Shown here: piece after piece, positions 23,057 to 35,184 of the stretch | Layout: each line of letters begins with the position of its first letter | How positions within the stretch are numbered: the stretch's first letter is position 1 | NCBI GenBank assembly: GCA_012295275.1 | Contig: CM022668.1 | Location: forward strand, 10,003,541 to 10,067,540 | From: Chrysomallon squamiferum | Taxonomy: Eukaryota; Mollusca; Gastropoda; Neomphalida; Peltospiridae | DNA: 64,000 nucleotides | Direction of reading: 5' to 3' | Notes under the pieces: generated by a model | Databases searched by the model: none | Told to the model about the DNA's origin: nothing | What the model saw: only the letters and a program-made list of their open reading frames with translations | Program-made: the position numbers and the translations under genes

Positions 23057-23768
23057 CTTTAAAATATAAGAGGAGTATTTACGTTAAAAGTTATTGTTGT
23101 AGTCATAATTGTAGAAAGGGCAGTAATAGTAATATTAATCGTAGTTGATGAAATATCACCCGTTTGATTTGGCAGAAAATTTATATTTAGGAAAATAGCA
23201 GTGAAAAACGTGATCTGACAGGTACTATGGATATATAGTTCTATCAATTTTCACAGTTTTGACAAAAATGGGCTCTGCCACCAAGAATTAAATGATAATA
23301 GTCCAGCAAACAAACGGTCTATCTACAATTATTTCTATAAAGATGAATTCGCAAGGTTTCGAGAAATGTTGATATATATATATATATATATATTATTATT
23401 ATTATATACATAAATATGAATTTATTTTCTTGTGAGCATGTGGAATGAAGTCATATATTTTTCATTTGAATAGTGGCACCTTCGCCCATTTTTGTCAAAA
23501 TTGTCAAAACTGAAAGAACACTATCTCGGACCACACCTGCTAGAAATGTCAGCTTTCCAAACCAGATTACTCTAAATAACAATTTTCTGGGACTCTGATT
23601 GAATGTTTCCATTCTTTGTTATGATTTGACACGGCGTGGTTAAATAAGTATAAAGAAATGTTTCGTTCTTCTTTTAACATTTTAATTTCGTTTCTTTTAG
23701 AACACTGATTAAATGTCTGTTACATACAAGTTGATGCGACACGAGAATGCAAGAATTCATGTACTCAC

Positions 23769-23861
23769 TTTTCATGTTGGAGAATTTTTTTGTTTCTTTT
23801 TCTGAAGTATGTGAGAACACACGCACCATATCCCTTCTTGAATGTTGTTCTGACATATTTC
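23769..23861 (-). CDS. Small exon of the left nSTAND3 gene
   Basis: Acceptor TTGTAG and donor GTGAGT bound a frame reading NMSEQHSRRDMVRVFSHTSE through SNMK. Its phases fit both the upstream exon (ending DTG) and the NTPase exon. Its Met (ATG at 23856-23854) could serve as an alternative start. The right copy carries the same exon split by an extra intron. Confidence 0.65.
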
Positions 23862-24295
23862 CTACAACAAGCAGATAAAGTGTGAATGAATGAAAAAGGA
23901 ATGAAAGAAAAAGGAATGAATGAACCACTAAAAGATGGTTTCACGCTTAGATGTAATCTGCCTTTTTAAATGTTAATTCATGACAATGAAAAAAGCCCAT
24001 TATATTAGCCAAATAATTCGACAATACATAAAGTGCAGGTAAACAGAAAAAGGTACAGCAGCAGTATTTCAAAGTTTAAACAATATACACATTGTTAATA
24101 TATGGTGTTTATGTATTTCCGTATTCCTTTTATACATCTATACATATATATACGCAGACACCTCCCCACACACAAGGAAATGTATAAGTAGGAAAACTTC
24201 TTAACTAAATTCACATTGATGATGACAGATATAATGAAGCAGGTCATTATCACATATCAAGTGTTGTATCTGTATCACAATCAAGCAGTACATAC

Positions 24296-25050
24296 CTGTA
24301 TCAAGCAATCTGGCTAACTGCTGTTCCATCATTACTTGTGGAATAAGAGCAGGAACATTTACTTGGTCAGGTTTCACCGCTGAAGATGATCGTTGAACGA
24401 AACCAGAGTTCTGAACAGTGTAATCCTCATCAAAGTTTTCTTGTTGGCTTGTGGGTAGAGTTTGTATTCTCAAGTCCATTATCTCCGAGTCCACTGCTCT
24501 GAAGTCTGTTATCGTTATGACCTGTTTCTGGTGATTCGTTAATGGAGTCAGTGATCTGAACTTCTGTACCACTGTGAAGTTCTTCTGGTGTCTTGTGGTC
24601 TGTGTCAGTTTTCTGAAGTCCGTTATCATTGTAAACTTCATCTATGTCAACTTCATCCAGATGAACATCATTCTTATCAACATCATCAGTGTCAACTTCA
24701 TCCAGATGAACATCATTCTTATCAACATCGTCTAAATCAGCTTTCTTCATATGAACTTGATCAGTGTGCACATCATCTATTTTATCTTCACCATGAAGCA
24801 GGTGGTCATCAGATACTGACTTTTTTACATCATGTGTGTTATAATCACCTGTTTCATTGAAGTCAGTGGATTTGCTATAACCTGTGGGGCTGCAGTTCTT
24901 CTTTCGTTTTCTAACATTAGACGAAAGCGTGACATCCTCACAGACAGTCCCAGGATTCTGTTTTGAGTCATTCACATCAGAATTGTCCATTTTTTGTGCA
25001 CGATAGCATTCGGTTTGCGAAGCTTCTACAAACCAGTATAACACCAATTC
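24296..25050 (-). CDS. N-terminal acidic exon of the left nSTAND3 gene
   Basis: Bounded by an acceptor (TTTGCATTAG at 25051) and a GTATGT donor. One frame from Met 24990 (MDNSDVNDSKQNP) is highly charged and includes a repeated DEVDTDDVDKNDVHL block. That frame stops near 24430. The frame that joins the next exon (ENFDEDYTVQNSG to ARLLDTG) is different, so there is a frameshift or an unrecognised small intron around 24430-24640. Probably disordered and cytosolic. No domain recognised. Confidence 0.45.
24645..24740 (-). repeat. 45-bp tandem repeat encoding DEVD-containing acidic block
   Basis: Two near-identical 45-base units, plus a partial one, encode LDEVDTDDVDKNDVH on the minus strand. 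The right copy of the gene has lost this segment. Confidence 0.75.
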
Positions 25051-26395
25051 CTAATGCAAAAACAGGAAGATATTTGTACAGTGGTTAAAAAGTAAATGGG
25101 TTTAGATAAACAACGAAAGAGCTGTTACTGTTATGACTGCTAGTTACAACTACAACAGTAATAATAAAGATAAAAATAAATATAACGTAAACATAATAAT
25201 GATATTGATGATGACGGCGATGATAATAATAATAGTAAAATCACAATGATAACAATAACAACGACAGTAACAATAACAATAATGTAATAACAATCAATAA
25301 ACAATTAACAAACACAAACAAACAAGGAAAAAAAAGAAACAAAGAAAGAAATAATTAAATAAATAAAACTTTAGAAAAACGAAATTAACGGTGTACATCA
25401 AATACAGTTTACAAAATAAAAAATAAAAAAAATATGAAAACACTATGCTTCATTCAATTTAACTGTAATCAAAATTTTAGCTATCTAACAGAAGTTTTTG
25501 GACGGCTTAACATCTTCTTTTTAAGACATAAACAAATTGTATACTTTTTATTTTAAATTATTAATTTTATTTAATTTAATTTAAATTTGTATTTGTCAAA
25601 AGTGTGAATGTGTCGCGATACAACCTCTGAATGAAGAGTTACACACGGAATGACACTTTTCGGTTTTTATCTCAGGCGTACTTACCTGGGATACATAGAT
25701 ATTAACTGTGACAAATCCAGTTCAGAAAAAAAAAAAAATAAATAAGAAGAACATTTATAAATATATATATAAAAAGAAAGAAAATAAATAAAAATTCGTT
25801 AAATAGCTGAAACTACGAAGTCGTCGAATCGTTTGAAATTTTGAACATGCCCTTACATGTTTTCCCAAGTCAGAACTACGGTACAAAGTTGTAATCGGAA
25901 GACAGATTACTGCTAAATATTAAATATAAAAAGAGTAGCTATTAGAATATAAATTGGTTTATGTACCTAATTACATTTTTAATTTTGTGACAGTTGTTTT
26001 AAACATACAGTTTCGGTATATCTGTTAATACTTCCTTGTTGATGGCGTTCAAAGGTAGACTACCTGAACTGATAAATACAAACAGCTGCATATTTTAAAC
26101 CATGTGGATCAAGATATTTATTAACGTAGAAATTACGAACGTAGAAATTACGAATGTAAAAATTACGAATCTAGATATTACAACGGCAACGGTAACTAAA
26201 TTATTCTCACCTTTTTCTCGACTGAAAAACAGAATCGTTTACTAAGTACTTCTCGAACTTTGATCTCAGTGTTGGTTCATAGATTATTTCCCCTTATTAC
26301 CTAGTCTTAATAGCATATTTATATAGATTTTGATAATAGTAATAATGAAGATATTGATGATAATGATGTTGATGATGATGATCATGATGATGATG

Positions 26396-26438
<43 letters not shown>

Positions 26439-27000
26439 GCTTCATCATAATAATGATAATAAAAATAATGATGATTGTGAATATTAGAACGATAATAAAG
26501 ATTATTTGACAATAATTGAATTAGAAAAAGTGTATTTTTTTAGAACTGCGTTTAACACATTGAATATTAAATAAGTCATTTTCTTTTTTAATTCTGAATA
26601 TGTTTAAAAAATAGATATATTTTTTTATTGTAGCATGTTTAGTTTTGTCAATAGAGGAACTTGGTATTTGTACCTGACAATGACAATGAAAGTTCAATCT
26701 AAAGGTGAAACTGAAAGAATGAAAATCATTGACTTTCTTTGTTGAACCATTGGTTTGATCCGCTTGTGTGCTGAGAAAAGACGCGGTGGTGGAGTAGAAA
26801 GAAAGCTGTTGATTATGTTAACAGGGAATTTCATAAAATGTGAGTGGTTAACAATTTGTTGTTGTTGTTAAACATTATTCCTAGCCTTGTAATACGGTTA
26901 TAAAGCAATATGTAAAATATATAAGTAAAATGGACGCTTACTGTCTCATTGTCTCATCTTTTATAATTAAATATAAGTAAAATATATTCTATATAAAACA
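25051..27000. other. 5' flank of the left nSTAND3 gene
   Basis: Non-coding, with (AAT)n at 26398-26440 and (GAT)n nearby. About 25600-26900 is the single-copy relative of the 1.55-kb unit tandemly repeated at 45430-48520, including a CTGTTGATTATGTTAA segment. An upstream promoter is expected here but cannot be pinned down. Confidence 0.55.
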
Positions 27001-27880
27001 TTTAACATTTAAGTATGACATTATTCTCATACTGTTTATTTAAATATTACGTTATTGTCATGCTATTTGTGTATTTAAATATTACGTCATTCTCGTGTTA
27101 TTGGTGTGTTTATTACGTTATTCTGTTGTTATTTGCTTATTTAATATGTTATGCTGGTATCGTGCTTTTTACGTATATTCGTGATAAAGGTTTAAGAGTT
27201 CATATGAACAAAAAATAATTTGAAATTTACCTGATATATTTCAGTCAACGTTTAAAATAAAGTCCATTAAGAAAGTAAATCCAACACCTCAACAGTTTTG
27301 TTTTGTTTTTAAATTTTTTTTATCAGAAGACTACTTTTGTATAAACCGTCCACTCTTCTTTACCTGTGTGTAGCAACACAGCAATGTCACTCGACATTTC
27401 TTATCACAGTTAGTTTTCAGGTTGCTTAGCAAACGTCGCGTTATAAATCATGATACTGTGTGAGCGATAACAGAGATATGGCGAGTTTTAAATACTTGAA
27501 GGGGCAGATCAAGAAAAACTAAAAAGGGTTGTGAAATGAAATTCTAACCAACCTCCGTGGAATGCACAGTAAAACAAAAGAAAATAAACCTAACCGGAAT
27601 CAAGGGAATCTGTTCTGTACAGTAAAGTAAATATTATTTTTAAAATGTTGTATGTAAAGAAATGAATATTTTTGACAAATGATAGTAATTTAATGAATAT
27701 ACAGCCAAAAATGCCCCAGTTAAAAAAAAGTTTAACTTTACAGTTTATACGGACAAAAACAGATTGTAAACATGTTACAATGATCAACTTGAAGTCAACC
27801 CGATGTCAACAGAGATAAAAACTAGAAATTTAATATTATTTTTTTAATAACAAATTTCTCAACCATTTTTTTAATTCCTT
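27000..27880. repeat. Tandem duplication, copy 1 (pairs with 28560-29300)
   Basis: The arrays of TATTTAAATATTACGTTATTCTC-like words, the GAAATTTACCTGAT segment, the CGTCCACTCTTCTTTA segment and the AAATACTTGAAGGGGCAGATC segment recur in the same order at 28560-29300. The TTATT/TTTAAATATTACG array also follows the tail exons at 37500-37720. Confidence 0.65.
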
Positions 27881-28280
27881 GAATGCATGCATACATAAAT
27901 GCAGACAAACGTCTACATATAAATAAAATTTCTATCTGGGTATTTATATATATATTTTTTGTTTTCGTTTGATTGGGATATATTCATATAGAGAGGCAGA
28001 CAGACAGAGAGAAACTGAGTCTGAGTCTTAGACAAAGAGAGGTACATTTGCTACCCAGTTGAATATCAAAGGCTATGCTCTACCATTAAGATAAAACAAA
28101 CAAAAAATGTTCCTGCTTTACTCGTATGACAACATTAATTTTGCTCATGTGATTAGAGATTGACACATTTGAAACAAACAGTCGAGTACATGTACAGAAC
28201 GCACCCCTACTTAGTGTAGTTATAACAACGCGTTGAAGAACTTGTATTTTATAATTTATTGTTATCTTAATTCACACATT

Positions 28281-28533
28281 ATCACGTGATCAGTTGGAGA
28301 GAAACACGACTAGAAATGACTACGTTAATAGTAGTCAAAATATTGAAATGAACGAGTACGAAAAACTCAAGTGGAACGAGAATTCACGTAACACGTATGA
28401 AAAGATAACAGCAATACAATTTTCAGTGTTAATGCGAGTTTATATGTATTTTAGTTTGTTTTACTGTGAAGTCCAGTTTGCGTGTCAAAATATGTGCGTA
28501 GTTTACATTCATCTGTGTAATCAGTTAGATTAA
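28281..28533 (+). pseudogene. Truncated receptor tail exon (ITAM-like), upstream copy
   Basis: Nearly identical to 36790-36950. It encodes the NDYVNSSQNIEMNEYEKLKW block and then NTYEKI, so both ITAM-like tyrosines are kept. The beginning of the exon, its acceptor and the membrane exon are missing, so this is the 3' end of a lost or rearranged receptor copy. The very high identity suggests recent duplication or gene conversion. Confidence 0.65.
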
Positions 28534-28754
28534 GTATTTTTTCATTACCTTTGTGCAATTAAAGATGTATTCTGCATTTTATCTTATATTATTCTCGTGT
28601 TACTTTTTATTTAAATGTTACGTTATTCTCATGTTACTGGTGTATTTAAATATCATGTTGTTATTTCGTTGTATTTAACTGAGCTTGTAACAATGTTCAG
28701 TCTGTTGTTGTAAATATTTAAACAACCACCTAAAGATAAAATGAGAATTTTGTT

Positions 28755-28858
<104 letters not shown>

Positions 28859-29535
28859 CAATAATGCATATTTGCATATTGTTTGGATTATGTGATATAG
28901 TTTAAAAGCTCATATTATCTTGGAAAAAATAAAAATGAAATTTACCTGATTTATACTTAAAGATCAAAATAAAGTTAAAAAAAAAAAAGAAGTATTATTT
29001 AAAAAATTGTTTTTGTTTAGTTTTTTGGTTGGAAACAACGTCCACTCTTCTTTATCCATGTGTAGATACACAACAGTGTCACTGTACAACCAGTCATAAA
29101 ACTAATTTCTTATCACAATTAGCTTAGCGAACGTTGCATTGTAAGCCATTACTCTGTGTCAGCGATAACATATGTAGGACGATTTTCAAATACTTGTAGG
29201 GGCAGATCGTAATATACATTACAATGGTCAACTTGAATCCCTAGAGAAATAACTTAAAATTATTATTTTTAAATAATATAAAATTTCAGAGCCAATTCGG
29301 TTTTTAAAGCTTAATTAAATACATATTCACAACGAAAGCACATTCTGTGAAATTTATTTTTCCACCTATTATCTGTATGAATTTTAACTATGTTTATGAT
29401 GGTTTATAATAAAAGGATTAAAATGTGTTGTTAACTGCTATCAATAATAACATATCAAATGAAGAAACAAGAATATATCACCAGCTATCATCATTATTTT
29501 CACAATTATCATCATTGTTTTCACAGTTATCTTCA

Positions 29536-29541
29536 TTATGA

Positions 29542-29611
<70 letters not shown>

Positions 29612-29714
29612 GTCATTTTATTTTTATTATTGTTTTTATTGTTGATGATGATGATGATAATGTTGGTGATTTTGTTATTGTTTTATACTACTACTACTAA
29701 TAATAATAATAATA

Positions 29715-29783
<69 letters not shown>

Positions 29784-29793
29784 GTTATTGTTA

Positions 29794-29870
<77 letters not shown>
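29536..29870. repeat. Long (ATT)n array
   Basis: ATT triplets with a GATGATGATG and CTACTACTA interruption in the middle. The array runs directly into the splice acceptor of the first plus-strand receptor exon (ACAG at 29874), so the polypyrimidine tract there is made of ATT repeats. Confidence 0.9.
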
Positions 29871-29872
<2 letters not shown>

Positions 29873-29874
29873 AG

Positions 29875-30009
29875 ATATCTGTACGTCTGGGACCTATGGA
29901 CTGAACTGTAACTACGTGTGTCATTGTGATTCTAGTGATTGTGATAGTGTCACAGGATGTAGTGATGTTACTTGCAACAGAGGATGGTCCGGACCAAGAT
30001 GTACTATTG
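29875..30009 (+). CDS. EGF-like exon
   Basis: 135 bases, phase 1-1, between ACAG and GTAAAAG. Encodes CTSGTYGLNC, VCHC, CDSVTGC and GWSGPRC. Its second half matches the second half of the fused exon at 60811-61056. Confidence 0.7.
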
Positions 30010-30435
30010 GTAAAAGTCTTCAGTTTCAGTATCTACTACAGAACTGTAACAGATATTTAAAGTAAATGTACTGGAGAACTGAAGAAGTGTGTAATACCTA
30101 TCTGTTGGTAAATATATTTTAATGCCTTTAATACGTGTTTCATTATATTTATACATTTTTATTTTCTTTTATTTCTGGACGGGTTTCCTTTATTGTTGGA
30201 CTTCCTAATGTTTTTGTTGTTGTGCTTTCTTTCTTCGTCTTATTTATTTACTTATTTATTTACTTATTTATTAATTAATTTATGTATTTATTTATTTATT
30301 TTTAATATATTTTAACTATTATTATTTTTAATTCATTTTTCTGATATTTAAATTTACACATGAAAGATAATTTTACGTCAAGACTTAGTTTGCAGTGCGA
30401 ATGTATCAAATTTTATTTCATATTATTAGTTCAAG

Positions 30436-30627
30436 ATCGTAGACGTGGTGTTGAACTATACAGTTCTCTTAGACTAAACGAGACAAACCGAGGACAGTTT
30501 TGTGGTAAAACAAGTATAAATAGCTCTAATATATCACATCTGATTTGTAATTACGAAGCTCAGTATATCACACTTTACAGAAACAGAGGCGACTTGTCAA
30601 TGGACTTTTGTGAAGTTCAAGTTCCTG
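30436..30627 (+). CDS. Fucolectin C-terminal half exon
   Basis: 192 bases, phase 1-1, acceptor TTCAAG and donor GTATGC. Encodes VELYSSLRLNET, QFCGKT, QYITLYRNRG and MDFCEVQVPG, matching the minus-strand fucolectin exons. The N-terminal half of the module is not found between this exon and 30009, so the domain would be incomplete. Confidence 0.7.
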
Positions 30628-30869
30628 GTATGCAGACACTTATATTTTTTTTAAACTCGTCAGTGGACACATTTAGAAAAATACAAATACACACGCATAT
30701 ATACACACATATACACACATATACATACATCTGCATGCATAAACACAGACAGAAGTATATAGAGACATTATACACACACGTACATACATTTGCATGCACA
30801 AACACATACTGAGAAAGACAAAACCACACACAGACATACCACACAAAGAGACACGCACACAAAACTATA

Positions 30870-31020
30870 TATTCATTATAGCTATTACCAGAATCATTAT
30901 CATAATTATATTTGTTATTATTGTTGTTCTTGGTGTGGCTAATGACGTAGTTTTTACGTTTATTATCACTGAACGGAAAAGAAAATATATCATCAAACGT
31001 TTTGTTTCGAACACTTAATA
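30870..31020. other. Intronic sequence after a CA-rich minisatellite
   Basis: 30680-30860 is rich in ACACA and ATACAT words; the remainder up to the next EGF exon has no recognised feature. Confidence 0.4.
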
Positions 31021-31046
31021 CACAAATGTTTACATTTACTTTTCAG

Positions 31047-31175
31047 TGTGTGACCCTGGAACGTATGGTGAACACTGTACTGAGTTTTGTCATTGTAAAA
31101 CACATCCCTGTAATTACTCTACTGGAAAATGTTCTGATGGATGTGAGACTAACTGGACTGGGTCCTCGTGTAATG
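31047..31175 (+). CDS. EGF-like exon
   Basis: 129 bases, phase 1-1, between TTTCAG and GTATCA. Encodes CDPGTYGEHC, FCHC, STGKC and NWTGSSC. Orthologous in position and sequence to 63253-63381. Confidence 0.75.
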
Positions 31176-31469
31176 GTATCATACAGAAAATAATAATCAT
31201 GATAAACATTTTATTAACATGATATAGAGTGTTAATTTTATAATTATTTAAACAATTATTAATACATAAATATTAATATTAAAAATGAATAAATATGTGT
31301 GTGTGTGTGTGTGTGTGTCTGCGAGTTTTATTCAGAGACCAGGTAAACTATTTTGCTGTAAATTCGCATGGTATTCCACTCTAAAAATGGGTAGGTTAAT
31401 TTAGTATCATTGTTATGGACACTTACTTTAGAAGTGTTTTATAATAATAATTTTGTAATTGTATTTCAG

Positions 31470-31614
31470 TGTGTGATTCCAGTCACTATGGTGAAACTGT
31501 GTGGTGAAGATTGTTCTACCAGACACTGTAAAGGTTCATCAACGTGTAACAACGTAACAGGAAAATGTGACAATGGTTGTACTGCAGGCTTCATTTCAGC
31601 TGACTGCAAACAAC
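31470..31614 (+). pseudogene. EGF-like exon with +1 frameshift
   Basis: Begins CDSSHYGE like 62701-62853, but one extra A after GGTGAA shifts the frame and brings in a TGA. After the shift the other frame continues CSTRHC, CNNVTGKC and CTAGF. The length of 145 is one over a multiple of 3. The donor is a weak GTTAAA. Confidence 0.65.
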
Positions 31615-31929
31615 GTTAAATATCTACTACATAGAAATACAGTTACATCTATGTTTTGCACTTGTTTGCAAGAATTTGAAGTAAAACTGTATTCATCAAT
31701 AAGCAATATGGCTGCTTAAAACAAGATTTATTTGAAAGCCGTGTAGCAAATCAGTTTAATTAAAGGCAATGTCTAGATTATACTGATATAAGTATTATTT
31801 ATACTGTATTTGAATGTAAAACGATCGAAGCCACTAGAAAGATTAATAAATACATGCCTGTGTTTTCGTAACTTAATATAAAAAAATAACGTAATAAGTA
31901 AGACTGCTCAAGCAATTAGTAATTGCTTC

Positions 31930-32070
31930 TATTCACTGAGTGTCTTTATACAGTCAGTTCAAGACTTGTCTGTAAGTGTCATCATAGAATAAGTATCTTC
32001 GTACAATCAGTAAATCTCATCATCCAGACATGTCATTATCATCTCTAGTTGTCATCATACATTCAGTAAG
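31930..32070. repeat. Degenerate CAGTAAGTGTCATCAT minisatellite
   Basis: Several imperfect 18-20-bp units with AGTAAG(T/C)GTCATCATA words. They resemble the exon-donor junction at 32585-32610 and recur at 32590-32700 and 38740-38960. Confidence 0.6.
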
Positions 32071-32183
32071 CGTGACGTGTATGTAACTATGTACATATAT
32101 TTGTTTATATTTTGTTATTCTATGTTTCATAAAATAGTTTTTCTTTACTTTCAGCCTTTGTAATTTGTATCTCGATATTTCAG

Positions 32184-32320
32184 AATATTCCCGTGATCGA
32201 TACGGACAAAACTGTGCAAAGTTGTGCACAGAACGTAAATGTTTTCAGTTTGTAATGCTGTGAATGGAACTTGCGTTGATGGTTGTCAAAGAGGATACGA
32301 GCCTACAGACTGTACAACCA
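32184..32320 (+). pseudogene. EGF-like exon with -1 frameshift and lost Cys
   Basis: 137 bases between TTTCAG and GTACGT, one short of a multiple of 3. The frame breaks between KCFQF and NAVNGTC. The first EGF cysteine is a Tyr (TAT for TGT). Confidence 0.65.
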
Positions 32321-32451
32321 GTACGTATTTACTAGTAAAAGAGAAAAATAGAGTTAAAATGTTAAACTTCATTACACTGAAATTATATTGTTCATGGAAT
32401 ATGAGCAATCTGATTTTATTCCAGATACAAAAATCTTTTCTTCGTTTCCAG

Positions 32452-32592
32452 ACTGTAATGGCACGTATGGATACAACTGTAACATGTCTTGTGCTGACAT
32501 ACATTGTAAAGGTAGACAGGACTGTGACACAGAGAATGGAACATGTAAAGATGGCTGCCTTGCAGGTTGGGAACAACCAGACTGTACAGTCA
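32452..32592 (+). CDS. EGF-like exon
   Basis: 141 bases, phase 1-1, TTTCCAG acceptor and GTAAGT donor. Encodes CNGTYGYNCNMSC, HCKG, CDTENGTC, GCLAGW and DC. Confidence 0.75.
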
Positions 32593-32858
32593 GTAAGTGA
32601 CATAACACAATCAGTAAGTTTCCTCACAGAACCTGTAAGTGCCATCAAAACTTAGTGTATTCATTTATAATCAGTATGTATATTCTTATCATCACTAAGT
32701 CTCATCATATTATGTTTAAATTATCAAAAATCATTCATGATATAGAAACACTTACATACTTGTAGACTGAGAGATATAGAGAGGCAGACAGAGAGACAGA
32801 CGGATAGATAGATACACAGGTAGGTGTAGGTAGCTTAATGGACAGACTGAAAGAAACA

Positions 32859-32966
<108 letters not shown>

Positions 32967-33067
32967 ATATATATATAGATATATATATAGATATATACTA
33001 GGTAATGGTATTATAGTGATAGGTGACATTTTCAAACCAATAAATATTAGTTAAAATAATTTTGCAG

Positions 33068-33214
33068 AATGTCGACATGACACGTATGGACCTAACTGTG
33101 AGTACAAGTGTAATGAAAGACATTGTACAGATAACAACTCTAAGTGTGATGCTCAGAATGAAAAATGTCAAAATGGTTGTCAACCAGGATGGAAAAACCC
33201 AAGTTGTAATGAAC
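33068..33214 (+). CDS. EGF-like exon
   Basis: 147 bases, phase 1-1, TTTGCAG acceptor and GTGAGT donor. Encodes CRHDTYGPNCEYKC, RHC, CDAQNEKC and GCQPGW with all expected cysteines. Confidence 0.75.
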
Positions 33215-33644
33215 GTGAGTCACGTTATAAGCATTCTTACGTTACAGAACTGGTGGATTAATATCAGTTAGTGAAGAATAGCAACACATCTGTATAAATT
33301 GCATTCTTGTTAAATTTTTCTTTCAGGAAAAATATGCATGTGTGTATGCATATGTATAACTCTAGTTATCTGTGTTTGTTTTATGCATATATATATATAT
33401 ATGCATGCATATGTGTGTATATATGTATGTATGTATGTATATGAATATCCGCATGTACCAACGTATGTTTCTATTTATGTGTAAGTTATATGTTTGTGTA
33501 TATATAGCAAGCATGCATTTACAGATTAGGTTAGTTCTTAATTAACTTGACATGTATGATGTACAGACACACACTTAGGTAGGGAGAAATGCGCACTCAT
33601 TTGTAATGTGTTTGTCAACTGAAGAAAATGTTACTATTTTTCAG

Positions 33645-33788
33645 AATGTGATCATGATACATATGGCGCTGATTGTAAATTTAACTGCTCACAAAGACAC
33701 TTCAGAGAAAGTGCATCCAGCTGTGATCACGTGACTGGTTCTTGTGGGGGACAATGTCAGGACGGGTGGAGTGGAATCGACTGTACAG
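33645..33788 (+). CDS. EGF-like exon with one Cys replaced
   Basis: 144 bases, phase 1-1. Encodes CDHDTYGADC, CDHVTGSC and GWSGIDC. The usual RHC is RHF, so one disulfide partner is missing. Confidence 0.7.
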
Positions 33789-34186
33789 GTAAACTATTAA
33801 CAAACTGGTTTTTTTTTTTTTTTTTTTTTATACCATATCATTTATCAACGTTAACATCACGAACCTAACATATAATACATATAGGATGCAATACGATATT
33901 TGATGCGAATACTTTTGGAGAATTTTCTGCAGTGTTTAACGTAAAAGGTGAAACTAGACGTAAAAATTGTTTTCGAAACAACAGCATTAATGTATAGTAA
34001 ATCATTTAGCTCTGATGACGCTATTAACAGTTTAAATTACTTTCATATTTAGCTTCTAATGGTTTGTAATATCACATTTTGTTTCTTACTTTACAGTTGA
34101 AGGGCTGTATAACTTAAACTAAATGGACGTTTCTGTAATTTTAAACAAAAGTATTGCGGTACAAGAAATAAATTAATTTACTTCAG

Positions 34187-34330
34187 GTTGTGATGGGATG
34201 TTTGGACCAAACTGTGTTTACAACTGCAGCAGCAGAAAGTGTAAAAATACAAAAGCACCTTGTGATCACGTGACAGGATCATGCGAAGGAGAATGTTTAT
34301 CTGGCTGGAGAAGTGACTCATGCACAGAAA
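34187..34330 (+). CDS. EGF-like exon
   Basis: 144 bases, phase 1-1, CTTCAG acceptor and GTAAGA donor. Encodes CDGMFGPNC, KC, CDHVTGSC, ECLSGW and DSC. Confidence 0.75.
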
Positions 34331-34841
34331 GTAAGAATACAAAATAAATAAATTTATACTGGGTTATCACTCTTTTATTCTTAACAAAATATGAAATTTT
34401 AAACATATAGATATAACATTCACTAGTATTGTTAACAAAATATGAAATTTCAAACACACACATATATAAAACATTCAAATATTATAGCATCACTATTACA
34501 ACAATTACTACAGAAACTGATACCAACATAACATAACAACTGATACAAGTCCTTCACCTACAGCTCTCTTCCTGAAGCCAACAACTGCTGTAGTTACCAA
34601 CAAGTACGAGAACCGCTAATACTGCTACTAGCTTTCTTATTTTCCTGTTATTGTTACTACTCACCTATCAGGCTACAGAAGTAATAGCAACACAGTTTAT
34701 TACTATTGTTTGTTAGTTATCATTATGATCTGTGTTATTTCTGCCGGATATCATTAAGATCTCTAACACATATTCTGGTGTGTATTTTTTGTTTGTTTTT
34801 CACCGTGGTATGCATTTTTAAAACTTTACCACTTCTGTACT

Positions 34842-34844
<3 letters not shown>

Positions 34845-34931
<87 letters not shown>
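34845..34931. repeat. (CT)n microsatellite
   Basis: Pure CT run in the intron before the last EGF exon. Confidence 0.95.
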
Positions 34932-34934
<3 letters not shown>

Positions 34935-35041
34935 CTATAAGAACATGTGAACTAATATACTTTAATATATTTTACATCTTTTCTTCCGTGGAATATCGGT
35001 GAGTTTGTACCAATACTAAAGTTAAAACTGATATTTTTCAG

Positions 35042-35184
35042 AGTGTAATCAGGGTACTTATGGAGAAAAGTTTTAAAGAAATGTGAAGACAGACATTGTC
35101 TCAGTTCTGAAAACTGTCATCATCAAAGTGGACTCTGTGTTGGTGGATGTTTGTCAGGCTGGGAAGGTGAAACGTGCACGCAAG
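35042..35184 (+). pseudogene. EGF-like exon with -1 frameshift
   Basis: 143 bases. The frame starts CNQGTYGEK and hits TAA at once; a one-base loss fits the length. The other frame continues CEDRHC, NCHHQSGLC, GCLSGW and ETC. The acceptor is good and the donor is GTTTGT. Confidence 0.65.

Larger units (their letters stand above)
18577..25050 (-). pseudogene. nSTAND3-ankyrin gene, left copy (three exons, ankyrin part broken)
   Basis: Exons read leftwards: 25050-24296, 23861-23769, and a large 3' exon from 23056 to 18577. The exon phases join the frame from ...LLDTG through NMSEQHSRR and STRIQHINHKTFVPIRAF into MAEEILANLG. The product would be a cytosolic STAND-class NTPase with C-terminal ankyrin repeats, a design used in innate sensing and regulated oligomerisation. 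The NTPase part is open, but the ankyrin part has an in-frame TAA (20586-20588) and two +1 frameshifts (near 19760 and 19344). Either a truncated protein is made or this is a recent pseudogene; assembly error is also possible. Confidence 0.65.
17755..27000. repeat. Block C, left copy (pairs with 38970-49100)
   Basis: Direct long-range similarity to 38970-49100, from an ATTACCTGGACGAGTC segment (17756; right 38976) through the nSTAND3-ankyrin gene to its 5' flank (about 25600-26900 resembles the 1.55-kb unit at 45430-48520). The copies differ by deletions, frameshifts, an intron difference and the tandem expansion in the right copy. Confidence 0.8.
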
